A stretch of DNA of 64,000 bases, from contig NZ_KQ033920.1 in assembly GCF_000969825.1 (NCBI RefSeq), positions 623,114 through 687,113 on the forward strand. Direction: 5' to 3'. The translations under genes were made by a program, and so were the position numbers. Positions 51,039 to 59,562 of the stretch are shown here, one piece after another; the stretch's first letter is position 1; the number at the start of each line of letters is the position of its first letter. The stretch is from Parabacteroides gordonii MS-1 = DSM 23371. Its GTDB lineage: Bacteria; Bacteroidota; Bacteroidia; Bacteroidales; Tannerellaceae. The notes under the pieces were generated by a model. That model saw only the letters and a program-made list of their open reading frames with translations, ran no database searches and had not been told where the DNA came from.

Positions 51039-53165
51039 TTATAACCCTTTCATCGATAGTTGAACCCGTTTACGAACCAGATCCACACTCATTACTTTTA
51101 CTTTCACATGCTGATGGATAGACACGACCTGCGTCGGATCACTGACAAAACGATCGGCCAGTTCTGAAATATGAACCAATCCGTTTTCTTTGATACCAAC
51201 ATCCACAAAGCAGCCGAAATTGGTAATATTGGTTACAATACCCGGCAATATCATTCCTTCTTTCAAATCATCGATTGTCTTTACGGTAGGATCGAAAGAG
51301 AATACCTGTATCGTTTCACGCGGGTCTCTTCCCGGTTTATCCAGTTCTTCCATTATATCCAGCAAGGTCGGCATACCGACTTTCTCCGTGATATATTTCT
51401 TGAGATCCAGTTTCTTCTTCAGTTCTTTATTGGTAATCAGTTCCTCCACGGTGCACTTCAAATCTTTAGCCATCTGTTCGACGATCGGATAGCTTTCCGG
51501 GTGAACGGCAGAATTATCCAAAGGTGTTTTCCCATTCTGTATGCGTAGGAATCCGGCACTTTGTTCAAAGGCCTTTTCTCCCATGCGCGGCACTTTCATT
51601 AGTTCGCGTCTCGACTGGAAAGGACCGTGCTCTGCCCGATAATCCACTATATTTTGCGCCAGAGTAGGGCCTAACCCGGATATATAAGTAAGCAGATGCT
51701 TGCTCGCCGTATTCACATTCACACCCACCATATTTACGCAACTTTCAACGGTTTGATCCAGGCTTTTCTTTAAAGCTCCTTGTTCAACATCATGTTGATA
51801 TTGCCCGACACCGATACTTTTCGGATCGATCTTTACCAGTTCGGCCAGCGGATCCATCAACCGGCGTCCGATGCTGACAGCCCCGCGCACAGTTACATCG
51901 TATTCAGGGAATTCCTCTCTCGCTATTTTGGATGCAGAATAAATGGAAGCCCCGTTTTCGCTGACTACAAATACCTGCACTTTCCTGTCATAACGGATAT
52001 TGGTAATGAATTGTTCCGTTTCGCGACTGGCTGTACCGTTACCGATGGCAATCGCATCGATGGCATAGGTGGCAACCAATTGAGATACCTTTGCGGCAGC
52101 TTTGCTTTTCTCATTCTGTGGTGGATGGGGATAGATAGCCTCATTATGAAGCAGATTACCCTGTGCATCCAGACAAACAAGCTTACATCCGGTTCGATAC
52201 CCCGGATCTACTCCCAGTACACGTTTTTGTCCCAATGGCGGAGCCAGTAGAAGCTGTCGCAGGTTCTCTGCAAAGACGCGGATCGCTTCTTCATCCGCTT
52301 TGGCTTTACTGAGGTTGGCATACTCTGTTTCGATAGAAGGCTTGAGTAACCGCTTAAAAGAATCGTCTACCGCGTCGGCAACCTGATCGGAAACTTCGCT
52401 TCGGCCTTTTACGAAACGTCTTTTCAGTCGATCGAGGGTGGTGTCCGTATCAGGAGAAATGCTGACCCTTAGAATTCCTTCCGCTTCTCCACGACGAAGA
52501 GCCAGCAAACGGTGGGAACTGCATCGACTCAACGGTTCACTGAAATCAAAATAATCGCGGTATTTAGCCCCTTCTTCCTCTTTCCCTTTTATCACTTTAG
52601 CGGAGATAACGCCTGTATGAGCAAAAGAATTACGTACGGCATTGCGAGCCCCTTCGTTTTCATTTACCCATTCGGCAATGATGTCACGTGCTCCCTGTAA
52701 CGCTTCAGCAGCATTTTTTACTTCACCTTTGATAAAGCTCTTCACCCGGCCTAACAGATCATGTTCGTTTTGTATCATGATGATCTTTGCAAGTGGTTCC
52801 AGCCCTTTTTTTCGGGCTATTTCAGCTTTTGTCACCCGCTTTGGCTTATATGGAAGATAGATGTCTTCTATTTCTGTACTATCCCACGACTCTTCGATAC
52901 GTTTCTTTAATTCGGGAGTCAGTTTCCCTTGTTCTTCGATAGAGGATAAAATACTTTCTTTTCTCTTTTTCAGCTCGGTTAATTTATCCAGCAAGTCTTT
53001 GATATTACCTATCTGAACTTCATCCAGTCCTCCGGTCACTTCTTTTCGGTAACGGCTGATAAAAGGAATTGTAGCCCCTTCTCCCAGCAATCCGATCGTC
53101 CGTTCCACTTGTCCGGCCGGAATATTTAAAGAATGGGAGATGATTGTATGAAATGATGTTGTCAT
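51039..53165 (-). CDS. tex: Tex-family RNA-binding transcription accessory protein
   Basis: This 708-residue protein has the Tex order: N-terminal helical region (TIPFISRYRKEVTGGLDEVQ), YqgF-like domain (RVLGVDPGYRTGCKLVCLDA), helix-hairpin-helix region (GVNVNTASKHLLTYISGLGP) and C-terminal S1 domain (GMILPGIVTNITNFGCFVDV). It binds nucleic acid and affects transcription. Length is normal for the Bacteroidetes form. Confidence 0.95.
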   Translation of the reverse strand: MTTSFHTIISHSLNIPAGQVERTIGLLGEGATIPFISRYRKEVTGGLDEVQIGNIKDLLDKLTELKKRKESILSSIEEQGKLTPELKKRIEESWDSTEIEDIYLPYKPKRVTKAEIARKKGLEPLAKIIMIQNEHDLLGRVKSFIKGEVKNAAEALQGARDIIAEWVNENEGARNAVRNSFAHTGVISAKVIKGKEEEGAKYRDYFDFSEPLSRCSSHRLLALRRGEAEGILRVSISPDTDTTLDRLKRRFVKGRSEVSDQVADAVDDSFKRLLKPSIETEYANLSKAKADEEAIRVFAENLRQLLLAPPLGQKRVLGVDPGYRTGCKLVCLDAQGNLLHNEAIYPHPPQNEKSKAAAKVSQLVATYAIDAIAIGNGTASRETEQFITNIRYDRKVQVFVVSENGASIYSASKIAREEFPEYDVTVRGAVSIGRRLMDPLAELVKIDPKSIGVGQYQHDVEQGALKKSLDQTVESCVNMVGVNVNTASKHLLTYISGLGPTLAQNIVDYRAEHGPFQSRRELMKVPRMGEKAFEQSAGFLRIQNGKTPLDNSAVHPESYPIVEQMAKDLKCTVEELITNKELKKKLDLKKYITEKVGMPTLLDIMEELDKPGRDPRETIQVFSFDPTVKTIDDLKEGMILPGIVTNITNFGCFVDVGIKENGLVHISELADRFVSDPTQVVSIHQHVKVKVMSVDLVRKRVQLSMKGL

Positions 53166-53192
53166 ATTTATATTCTCTCTGTTTAATGCCTA

Positions 53193-53200
53193 CAAAGATA
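53193..53200 (-). promoter_or_regulatory. -7 promoter box for tex-ybaK
   Basis: The minus strand reads TATCTTTG, 28 bp before the tex ATG. Confidence 0.55.
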
Positions 53201-53313
53201 ATCTTTTGCCGATTATTTTACTTTCCTCTTTGAATTCTTTCTTTTATTATTTGCTACTCTCGTTTATTTTCAAGACTTTTGTGAACTCATAAATATTAAG
53301 TCCCTAAAGCTGT

Positions 53314-54822
53314 ATGATACCAGTAGATTCAGATGCTGATGCATTGGAGCAAAAATATAAAGATCTATCCGGATTGTTGTCGAATATAGTAAATTCGGTA
53401 CCAATGTATTTTTTTGTAAAGGATACGGGAGATGATTTCCGTTATGTGTACTCAAGTCCGATGATGAACCAGATTTACGGTCGTTTTCATAATGATGTTG
53501 TAGGAAGAACGGACTTCGATTTGTTTATTGATCCGGTGGTTGCACAGCGTTTTCGGGATATGGATGAGATAGTGCTTCGTTCCGGTAAAATGCAACGTTA
53601 TGTTGAACAGATGCTTGACCCCAGGGGAGAACTTCGTTCGATGGATACGATGAAACTGCTTGTCCCGCGGGAAGGAAAATCTCCTTATCTATTGGGTATG
53701 TCATGGGATATAACCAAGCAACGTAAAATAGAAGATGAATTACACGAAAACAATAAGAGACTGGCTCTTTCCTGTATGGCCGGACGCATATACCCGTGGA
53801 TATGGGATGTGGTGAATGAAACGGCTGAATTATCCCTGGTAAAAGACGGAGAGATGGTTCATTCCTATATTTCCCACGAAAGTTTTACGGAAAAGATACA
53901 TCCAGCCGATCAACAGATGTATCGGGATGTGGTCAATGCTTTTGCCCGCGGGGAGATAGATTCCCTGAAACTGAGTTTTCGTTGTAAATACTTTTCAGAT
54001 GAATATGTCTGGCTTGAAAAGATAGGGGAAGTATATGAAGCAGGAGAAGACGGCAAACCGCTTAAAGCAATCGGTATTTTAAGAGATATAACAGTCGATA
54101 AACGGCATGAAGCAGATGTACAGGCCAAACGGCTGGCGGAAGAAAGCGATCGTATGAAATCGGCTTTTATTGCCAATATGAGCCATGAGATCCGTACACC
54201 GTTAAATGCCATTGTCGGTTTTTCTACATTAATGGCTCAGGTCGAGACTCAGGAGGAAAAACAAGAATACCTGAAGATCATTGAATCAAGTAATGATTTC
54301 CTGTTACAGCTTATCAATGACATTCTCGACATATCTAAAATAGAATCCGGTAAACTGGAATTTATATATACGAAATTTAGCCTGAACGATATCTTCAAGC
54401 CCCAGGAACATGCCTTTACATTGAGGGCTGATCCCGGAGTAAAAGTTATTTTTGAAAATGATGGTAGTAACTATAGCATTATTTCCGAGAAAACAAGGCT
54501 AACTCAGGTATTGACTAACTTTCTATCCAATGCCATAAAGTTTACTTCATCCGGCTCTATCCGGTTTGGCTATAAACTCTCGAAGAATGGTATCCATGCC
54601 TATGTCACCGATACGGGAACAGGAATCAGGAAAGATGCTCAGGCAACAATTTTCGACCGGTTTGTCAAGCTCGATAAATTTAAACAAGGTACGGGACTTG
54701 GCCTGTCGATCTGTAAGACAATTATAACCATGCTGAATGGGGAGATCGGAGTGGAGTCTGAAGAAGGTTCCGGATCTACATTCTGGTTTACAATCCCCTG
54801 TAATCCGATTAAGGTTAATTAA
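53314..54822 (+). CDS. PAS-domain sensor histidine kinase
   Basis: This 502-residue protein has two PAS domains (about 20-140, with PMYFFVKDTGDDFRYVYSSP; about 160-270), a HisKA domain with the phosphorylated His in IANMSHEIRTPLNAIVGFS, and an HATPase domain (NFLSNAIKFTSSGS, GTGIRKDAQATIFDRFVKLD, QGTGLGLSICK). There is no membrane segment or signal, so it senses a cytosolic signal. No receiver domain is attached and no response regulator is adjacent. It is similar in its kinase core to the hybrid kinase at 61069. The last 8 bp overlap the ABC transporter gene on the other strand. Confidence 0.9.
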   Translation: MIPVDSDADALEQKYKDLSGLLSNIVNSVPMYFFVKDTGDDFRYVYSSPMMNQIYGRFHNDVVGRTDFDLFIDPVVAQRFRDMDEIVLRSGKMQRYVEQMLDPRGELRSMDTMKLLVPREGKSPYLLGMSWDITKQRKIEDELHENNKRLALSCMAGRIYPWIWDVVNETAELSLVKDGEMVHSYISHESFTEKIHPADQQMYRDVVNAFARGEIDSLKLSFRCKYFSDEYVWLEKIGEVYEAGEDGKPLKAIGILRDITVDKRHEADVQAKRLAEESDRMKSAFIANMSHEIRTPLNAIVGFSTLMAQVETQEEKQEYLKIIESSNDFLLQLINDILDISKIESGKLEFIYTKFSLNDIFKPQEHAFTLRADPGVKVIFENDGSNYSIISEKTRLTQVLTNFLSNAIKFTSSGSIRFGYKLSKNGIHAYVTDTGTGIRKDAQATIFDRFVKLDKFKQGTGLGLSICKTIITMLNGEIGVESEEGSGSTFWFTIPCNPIKVN

Positions 54823-56191
54823 TCGCAGGTAACTGGATTGTTATTGAGGCAAGGCGCTTTAGTTCCTCTTGATCATGAGATGTGAAAATAATGGTTTGTC
54901 CGTTTGTTGTTTGTCGCATAAGCATCCGGTCTATAATATGAAGGGTTAATGCTTTATCCAGGCCTTTAAAAGGTTCGTCCAACAACATTATTGCCGAAGG
55001 GAAAGCCAGAGCACGGGCTAAAGCGACACGTTGTTGTTGGCCGTAACTAAGTTCTTCCGGATATCGCTTTGCTAACGTTTCCATTTCTACTAATTTCAGT
55101 GCCTCTATTGCTTTTGTCTCAGAATGGAGTTTATCGTAAACAGAAGCCAACGGAAGGCATATATTTTGTAATATGGTTAAATGGGATAATAACTCCGGCT
55201 CCTGAAATACGTTTGACAGATTCTGCTCTTTTTCGATATCTATTATGCCGTCGGCAGGTTTAAGTGAACCGTTAATTAAGTTCAGCAATGTTGTTTTTCC
55301 TGTACCGGACGGTGCTTTTATACCATAAATAGTACCAGGCTCAAAAGTATAGGAAAAATGAGATAAAACATCTGCTTTGCCATATTGAAAAGTGATGTCT
55401 GTTATTTTTATGGGAGAAGAGGTTTTCGTATTTGTAGTGAAATTTGTTTTACTAAACAGTATTTTCCAATCTACAGATGCTAGTTTACTAATCCCTTTAT
55501 CAAACAAAAAACTAATCAGAACAGCAACAATTGTCCATGCTACCAGTTCCGGAACGGCAATAAAATTCTGTGCCCGTTTCATTTCACCTCCAATTCCGAA
55601 GGTACATTGGGAAAGAACTTCCCCCATAATGATCGCCCGCCAACCGAAACCGACCGCAGATGCCAGTCCACTGAATAAAAAAGGCTTTAACTGCGGATAA
55701 ATAACTTGCATCAATTTATTTCTTCTGTTTATTTTAAACTGATCAGCCATAAGGGACAGTCCGGGACGAAGGTTTATTATACCTTTTGTCAGATTCTCCG
55801 TCAAGAGGGGAAACATAGTCAGGAAAGCGATCATCAACGGGATGCTTTCAGGGTTCAGGAAGATCAAGGCCAGCAGGATGAAAGAGATCACCGGAACCGA
55901 TCTCATAACCGTTAACAGCGGTCTGAAAAGCTCGTAAAGCAACGCGTAACGTGCAAATAAAAAGGCAGAGAGCAAGGCGATTACTAAAGATACCAGTATA
56001 CCTGATATCCCACGGAGAATTGTTGCAAATATATTCTGATAGAATGATTCGGTTCCGAATAACCGGATCAGCGTCTTTAAAAGATCTGGAACAGAGGGTA
56101 TCAATTCCGGCTGATCCATATAAGAAGCAATCAGTTGCCAGAGAAGCAACAGAAGACATACTGATATAAATGAAATCAATCCTTTTTTCAT
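54815..56191 (-). CDS. ABC importer with permease and ATPase fused
   Basis: This 458-residue protein joins a BPD-type permease (about residues 1-235, with the EAA-like loop MADQFKINRRNKLMQVIYPQ) to an ATPase (about 258-458) in one chain. Walker A is APSGTGKTTLLNLI, the signature is LSYGQQQRVALARAL and Walker B is AIMLLDEPFKGLD. The permease resembles SsuC/TauC/ThiX types that import small anions or thiamine precursors. The substrate-binding lipoprotein gene ends where this one starts. A fused permease-ATPase chain is unusual for this importer class, in which the two are normally separate subunits. Confidence 0.88.
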   Translation of the reverse strand: MKKGLISFISVCLLLLLWQLIASYMDQPELIPSVPDLLKTLIRLFGTESFYQNIFATILRGISGILVSLVIALLSAFLFARYALLYELFRPLLTVMRSVPVISFILLALIFLNPESIPLMIAFLTMFPLLTENLTKGIINLRPGLSLMADQFKINRRNKLMQVIYPQLKPFLFSGLASAVGFGWRAIIMGEVLSQCTFGIGGEMKRAQNFIAVPELVAWTIVAVLISFLFDKGISKLASVDWKILFSKTNFTTNTKTSSPIKITDITFQYGKADVLSHFSYTFEPGTIYGIKAPSGTGKTTLLNLINGSLKPADGIIDIEKEQNLSNVFQEPELLSHLTILQNICLPLASVYDKLHSETKAIEALKLVEMETLAKRYPEELSYGQQQRVALARALAFPSAIMLLDEPFKGLDKALTLHIIDRMLMRQTTNGQTIIFTSHDQEELKRLASITIQLPAIN

Positions 56192-57105
56192 TATTTACCT
56201 GATATAAAAGTATTATCCGGAATTTTACCTCCTATGGCTTTCGGTTCGTATTGTTCTATCAGGCGTAAGAAGTCCAGAATACTTTCTTTCGTTTCTTCGG
56301 CTGGTAAATATTTAATACGGCATCTTTCAATACTTTCCGGAGTCAGTGAGCCCGGAGTAAATATTTTCCGGCTTTCAAGAATATGTATCGTTTGCTCCGG
56401 ATGGTGCAAAGCGAACTGACAGGATTCATTTAGCAGGCTGTCCAGTAGCATTCTTTTATTGTTCAGCGAAGGTGTACAGACGATTGCTGTCTGGGCAAAT
56501 CCGGGAGAAGTACTGTCGGGGTTATTCAGATTTGACTCAATGTGTATCGTACTGTCTTTCTTTAGGGCAACGCTGAGAAATGGTTCAGCCAGTACAGCCC
56601 TGTGAACCTGGCCGCTAAGCAATCCCTGTGTTATTTCGAGAGGCGTAGCAAAGGAATAATTCAGGGAATAAGATATCCCTTTCTGCTGTAAATAATAACG
56701 GGTCAGGATATCGGGAGTTGTTCCCGCACCGAAAATATGTAAAGAATTTGTTTCCGGTAATTGGTTATTATTTCCTTTCTTGCTGACAATATAAAGGTTT
56801 CCCCAGACAGGACATCCTAATAAAGAGTATTTCAAGCCTTTGTTATATAAATTCGCAGCATTGATCATAGGAAGGGCTGCCAATTCGGTTTCCCCTTTTA
56901 TCAGCAACGCCTGCATTTGTTCCGGAGAGTCTACAATATTAATAGATAACCGTTTTCCTTCTATTTCCGGAGAATCCTCGATCATTTTAGCAAATGCAAT
57001 AACAGACGGCCCGCGGAGAACAGATACATGAATGACATCATTATCCTTTTTACTATTATTACAACTGCATAAAACCAAAAGAAGTAAACAAAAATATCTG
57101 ATCAT
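56191..57105 (-). CDS. Substrate-binding lipoprotein of the fused ABC importer
   Basis: This 304-residue protein has a lipoprotein signal (LLLVLCSC) and a periplasmic-binding fold similar to NMT1/SsuA-like proteins (VSVLRGPSVIAFAKMIEDSP, LIKGETELAALPMINAANLY, NYSFATPLEITQGLLSGQVH). Its stop shares a base with the start of the transporter gene. Ligand unknown; sulfonates, nitrate-like anions or pyrimidine precursors of thiamine are candidates. A TACCTTTG promoter box lies 12 bp upstream. Confidence 0.85.
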   Translation of the reverse strand: MIRYFCLLLLVLCSCNNSKKDNDVIHVSVLRGPSVIAFAKMIEDSPEIEGKRLSINIVDSPEQMQALLIKGETELAALPMINAANLYNKGLKYSLLGCPVWGNLYIVSKKGNNNQLPETNSLHIFGAGTTPDILTRYYLQQKGISYSLNYSFATPLEITQGLLSGQVHRAVLAEPFLSVALKKDSTIHIESNLNNPDSTSPGFAQTAIVCTPSLNNKRMLLDSLLNESCQFALHHPEQTIHILESRKIFTPGSLTPESIERCRIKYLPAEETKESILDFLRLIEQYEPKAIGGKIPDNTFISGK

Positions 57106-57116
57106 CTTTTTTCTTG

Positions 57117-57124
57117 CAAAGGTA
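57117..57124 (-). promoter_or_regulatory. -7 promoter box for the ABC importer operon
   Basis: The minus strand reads TACCTTTG, a perfect TAnnTTTG match, 12 bp before the ATG of the binding protein; the mRNA leader would be very short. Confidence 0.55.
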
Positions 57125-57253
57125 GGAATTTAGGATCAATAGTAATAGAAAAATGATTAACTATCGGGATAGGGAAGGGCTATAAACAATTAAAGCCTGT
57201 CTCACGACAAGCCCTAATCAACTTTGTTAACCTTAAATCTAATACTATTATGA

Positions 57254-57283
57254 AAAAACCACGATGCAAATATCGTGGTTTTT
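57254..57283. terminator. Bidirectional terminator hairpin
   Basis: AAAAACCACGAT pairs perfectly with ATCGTGGTTTTT around the six-base loop GCAAAT. A-run and T-run on either side make it work in both directions; on the minus strand it would end the symporter transcript. The rest of the 57125-57353 gap holds no gene I can support. Confidence 0.75.
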
Positions 57284-57353
57284 CTATGAATAGCAATAGT
57301 TAAAATGCTAATTTATGTTTTCTAGCATATAAGAAAAACTAACGTAGTTCAAA

Positions 57354-58913
57354 TTATATGTTATCAGATTTCTTTTGTGTCATCAAGCTAACTACAACGA
57401 TGGCGATGATAGACAGTGGAAGTGCAAATAATATCGGGTCTATGGCAAACCAGGGATATACATCGATCAGTACGTCTTTTCCTGTCAAAGCTTTGCATAA
57501 ACCGACAGCCCCCGCTTCTGCTTTATGGAAAAACAACATGGCAATCAAACTGGCTAACGCTCCTGTCCATAGACTGGCCAATGCACCTTCCTTTGTTGCC
57601 TTTTTCCAATATAAAGAGCAGAAATAGGTCGGCAGGAATGTTGCTGCGCATATTCCCATAAACAAGGCTGTACCACGCGCAATAATGCCGGCACTCAATG
57701 TGTAACAAATAATGTAACTGACCAGGATGGAGCATAAAACACCGATACGGACACCCATTGTCGAGTTTGTATTCTTGCTACGGCCTAAATGGGGAAAAGC
57801 ATCTGCACCAAATGCCGCACCCATTGTGTGGAATTGTGCACTTAACGTAGACATACTGGCCGATAAGATACATAACATAAAGACGGCTCCAAACCATTCC
57901 GGCATCGCACGATCGATAAATAACGGAATGATCTTGTCCATATCTTTTATGGCTTCCGATGCTACAACCCCTTCTGTCTTAAGGAAAAATAGATTGGATA
58001 AAGCTCCTACATGATAAATGGCTCCTACCGTAACGATCAGGAAAACGCAGCCGATCAATACACCGCGATTCAACTGTTTGGTACTTTCCACCATCATAAA
58101 CCGTACCACCAACTGGGGCTGAGCCAGACATCCTATACCGACTCCTAAAATAAGTGAAGAAACCAACGTATACCATTGTGGAGAACCTGTTACCGGCATG
58201 GAAGTCCATCCCTGATGTCCCAGTTCCTTAAACCGGTCGGGAACAAGCGGCGATATTTCCGTCAGCTTCTGATTAGCCTCTATGAATCCCATATCCATCA
58301 CATGATAGAACCAGAACAGTAGGAATAACATACATACAAACATGATAACTGCTTGTAAAGCATCTGTATATAAGACTCCTTTAATACCTCCGGTGATCAC
58401 ATAAGCAGCCACGATCAAAGTAAAAATCAGTAAAGCCAAATGCAGGTCTATATGAAACATCTGTTCGATAAAGACGGCTCCACCTTTCATCACAACGGCT
58501 GCATATAAAGGCATGCCGATAAATATAATTGTAGCTATAAATATTTGTATACTGCGGGAATTATAATGTAGCCCTAGTAGCTGGGGAAAGGTTCGGGCAT
58601 TATGTTCTTCTCCTAGTTTGCGGGTTCTTCTTCCGAAAAAGATAAAGGCGACAACGACTCCCATAAACATATTCAGTAAGCATAGCCATTGAATACCCAT
58701 ACCGAATGTGGCCGCAACCCCGCCAAAGCCCACAATAGCTGAAGCAGAAATGAATGTTGCCCCATAAGAGAGAGCCATAATAATTGGGTTCACCTTTCGT
58801 CCCCCCAGTAGGTAATCACTCGCGTTTTTTGTCTGTTTGTAGCCGATATAGCCTAACCAGGCAATAACGAACATGTAAACTATGACAACAATTCCAAGGG
58901 TAAGAGTACTCAT
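57354..58913 (-). CDS. Sodium:solute symporter (SSS family)
   Basis: This 519-residue protein has about 13 membrane helices and the SSS hallmarks SDYLLGGRKVNPIIMALSYG, ISASAIVGFGGVAATFGMGI and YVITGGIKGVLYTDALQAVI. Distant resemblance to acetate/monocarboxylate and proline symporters; the substrate cannot be assigned. Its ATG overlaps the stop of the upstream 46-residue membrane protein, so the two are translationally coupled. Confidence 0.9.
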   Translation of the reverse strand: MSTLTLGIVVIVYMFVIAWLGYIGYKQTKNASDYLLGGRKVNPIIMALSYGATFISASAIVGFGGVAATFGMGIQWLCLLNMFMGVVVAFIFFGRRTRKLGEEHNARTFPQLLGLHYNSRSIQIFIATIIFIGMPLYAAVVMKGGAVFIEQMFHIDLHLALLIFTLIVAAYVITGGIKGVLYTDALQAVIMFVCMLFLLFWFYHVMDMGFIEANQKLTEISPLVPDRFKELGHQGWTSMPVTGSPQWYTLVSSLILGVGIGCLAQPQLVVRFMMVESTKQLNRGVLIGCVFLIVTVGAIYHVGALSNLFFLKTEGVVASEAIKDMDKIIPLFIDRAMPEWFGAVFMLCILSASMSTLSAQFHTMGAAFGADAFPHLGRSKNTNSTMGVRIGVLCSILVSYIICYTLSAGIIARGTALFMGICAATFLPTYFCSLYWKKATKEGALASLWTGALASLIAMLFFHKAEAGAVGLCKALTGKDVLIDVYPWFAIDPILFALPLSIIAIVVVSLMTQKKSDNI

Positions 58914-59050
58914 TTATCAGACTGTTTAGGGTTATCACTCTCTTTATCTCCTTTATTCCAATTGGTAATTCCGAACCATAAAGAAAAAATTAAACACGCG
59001 AAGGCTAACAGGTAGGCTAACCAGATACCAGGGTCATCAATTCCGAACAT
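58910..59050 (-). CDS. 46-residue symporter small accessory protein
   Basis: This short gene encodes MFGIDDPGIWLAYLLAFACL followed by IFSLWFGITNWNKGDKESDN and a lysine-rich end. It has one membrane helix and matches the pattern of small accessory proteins (MFGIxDPxIWLAYxL, then W..NWN) encoded just before SSS symporters. The stop overlaps the symporter start (ATGA). It probably assembles with or stabilises the symporter. Confidence 0.82.
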   Translation of the reverse strand: MFGIDDPGIWLAYLLAFACLIFSLWFGITNWNKGDKESDNPKQSDK

Positions 59051-59067
59051 TTGTTATTTGTTTTAGG

Positions 59068-59094
59068 GTGGAGAGGCATGATTTACCTCTCCAC
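59068..59094. terminator. Hairpin between the ACT gene and the symporter pair
   Basis: GTGGAGAGG (59068-59076) and CCTCTCCAC (59086-59094) are perfect inverted repeats with a nine-base loop. On the minus strand there is no T-run after it, so it may be an mRNA-processing or stabilising hairpin and not a true terminator. Confidence 0.45.
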
Positions 59095-59105
59095 GATAAA
59101 TAATA

Positions 59106-59531
59106 TTATAATTTCATTAAGTCGCTTTCGCAAATATATTCCAAACTCTGACGGCGGATCACTTCGCGGGCGGCTTCCCGGTTGTTTGTACGAAGGATCA
59201 GGATCGATTTGTCATTCAATGAGAAACAATACATATATTCTATGCTTAAGCCTGCTTTGGTAAAATGAGTCAGTGCTTTGGCAAAACTTCCGGCACAGGC
59301 ATCGGTGACAATAGCCAGTACATCGGTGAGATTGGCACTGACGTTGTTGCTTTTCAATATCTTATATGCCTTTTGAGGATCACTTACGATGATACGCAAA
59401 ATACCATATTCAGAAGTATCTGCAATGGTCGCTGCAATGATCCGTATATTTTCTTCAGCAAGCAGAGCCAGGATTTCACTAAGCTTCCCATACTTATTCT
59501 CCAGGAAAATAGAAATTTGATTTACTGTCAT
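59106..59531 (-). CDS. Tandem ACT-domain protein
   Basis: This 141-residue protein consists of two ACT domains (QISIFLENKYGKLSEILALL and ALTHFTKAGLSIEYMYCFSL). ACT domains bind amino acids and tune enzymes of their metabolism. It lies 31 bp after the phenylacetate-CoA ligase gene and is probably co-transcribed; this pairing suggests regulation by an aromatic amino acid or its product. Confidence 0.88.
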   Translation of the reverse strand: MTVNQISIFLENKYGKLSEILALLAEENIRIIAATIADTSEYGILRIIVSDPQKAYKILKSNNVSANLTDVLAIVTDACAGSFAKALTHFTKAGLSIEYMYCFSLNDKSILILRTNNREAAREVIRRQSLEYICESDLMKL

Positions 59532-59562
59532 AGCTGTATATTTTTATTTATTGAATAATTAT

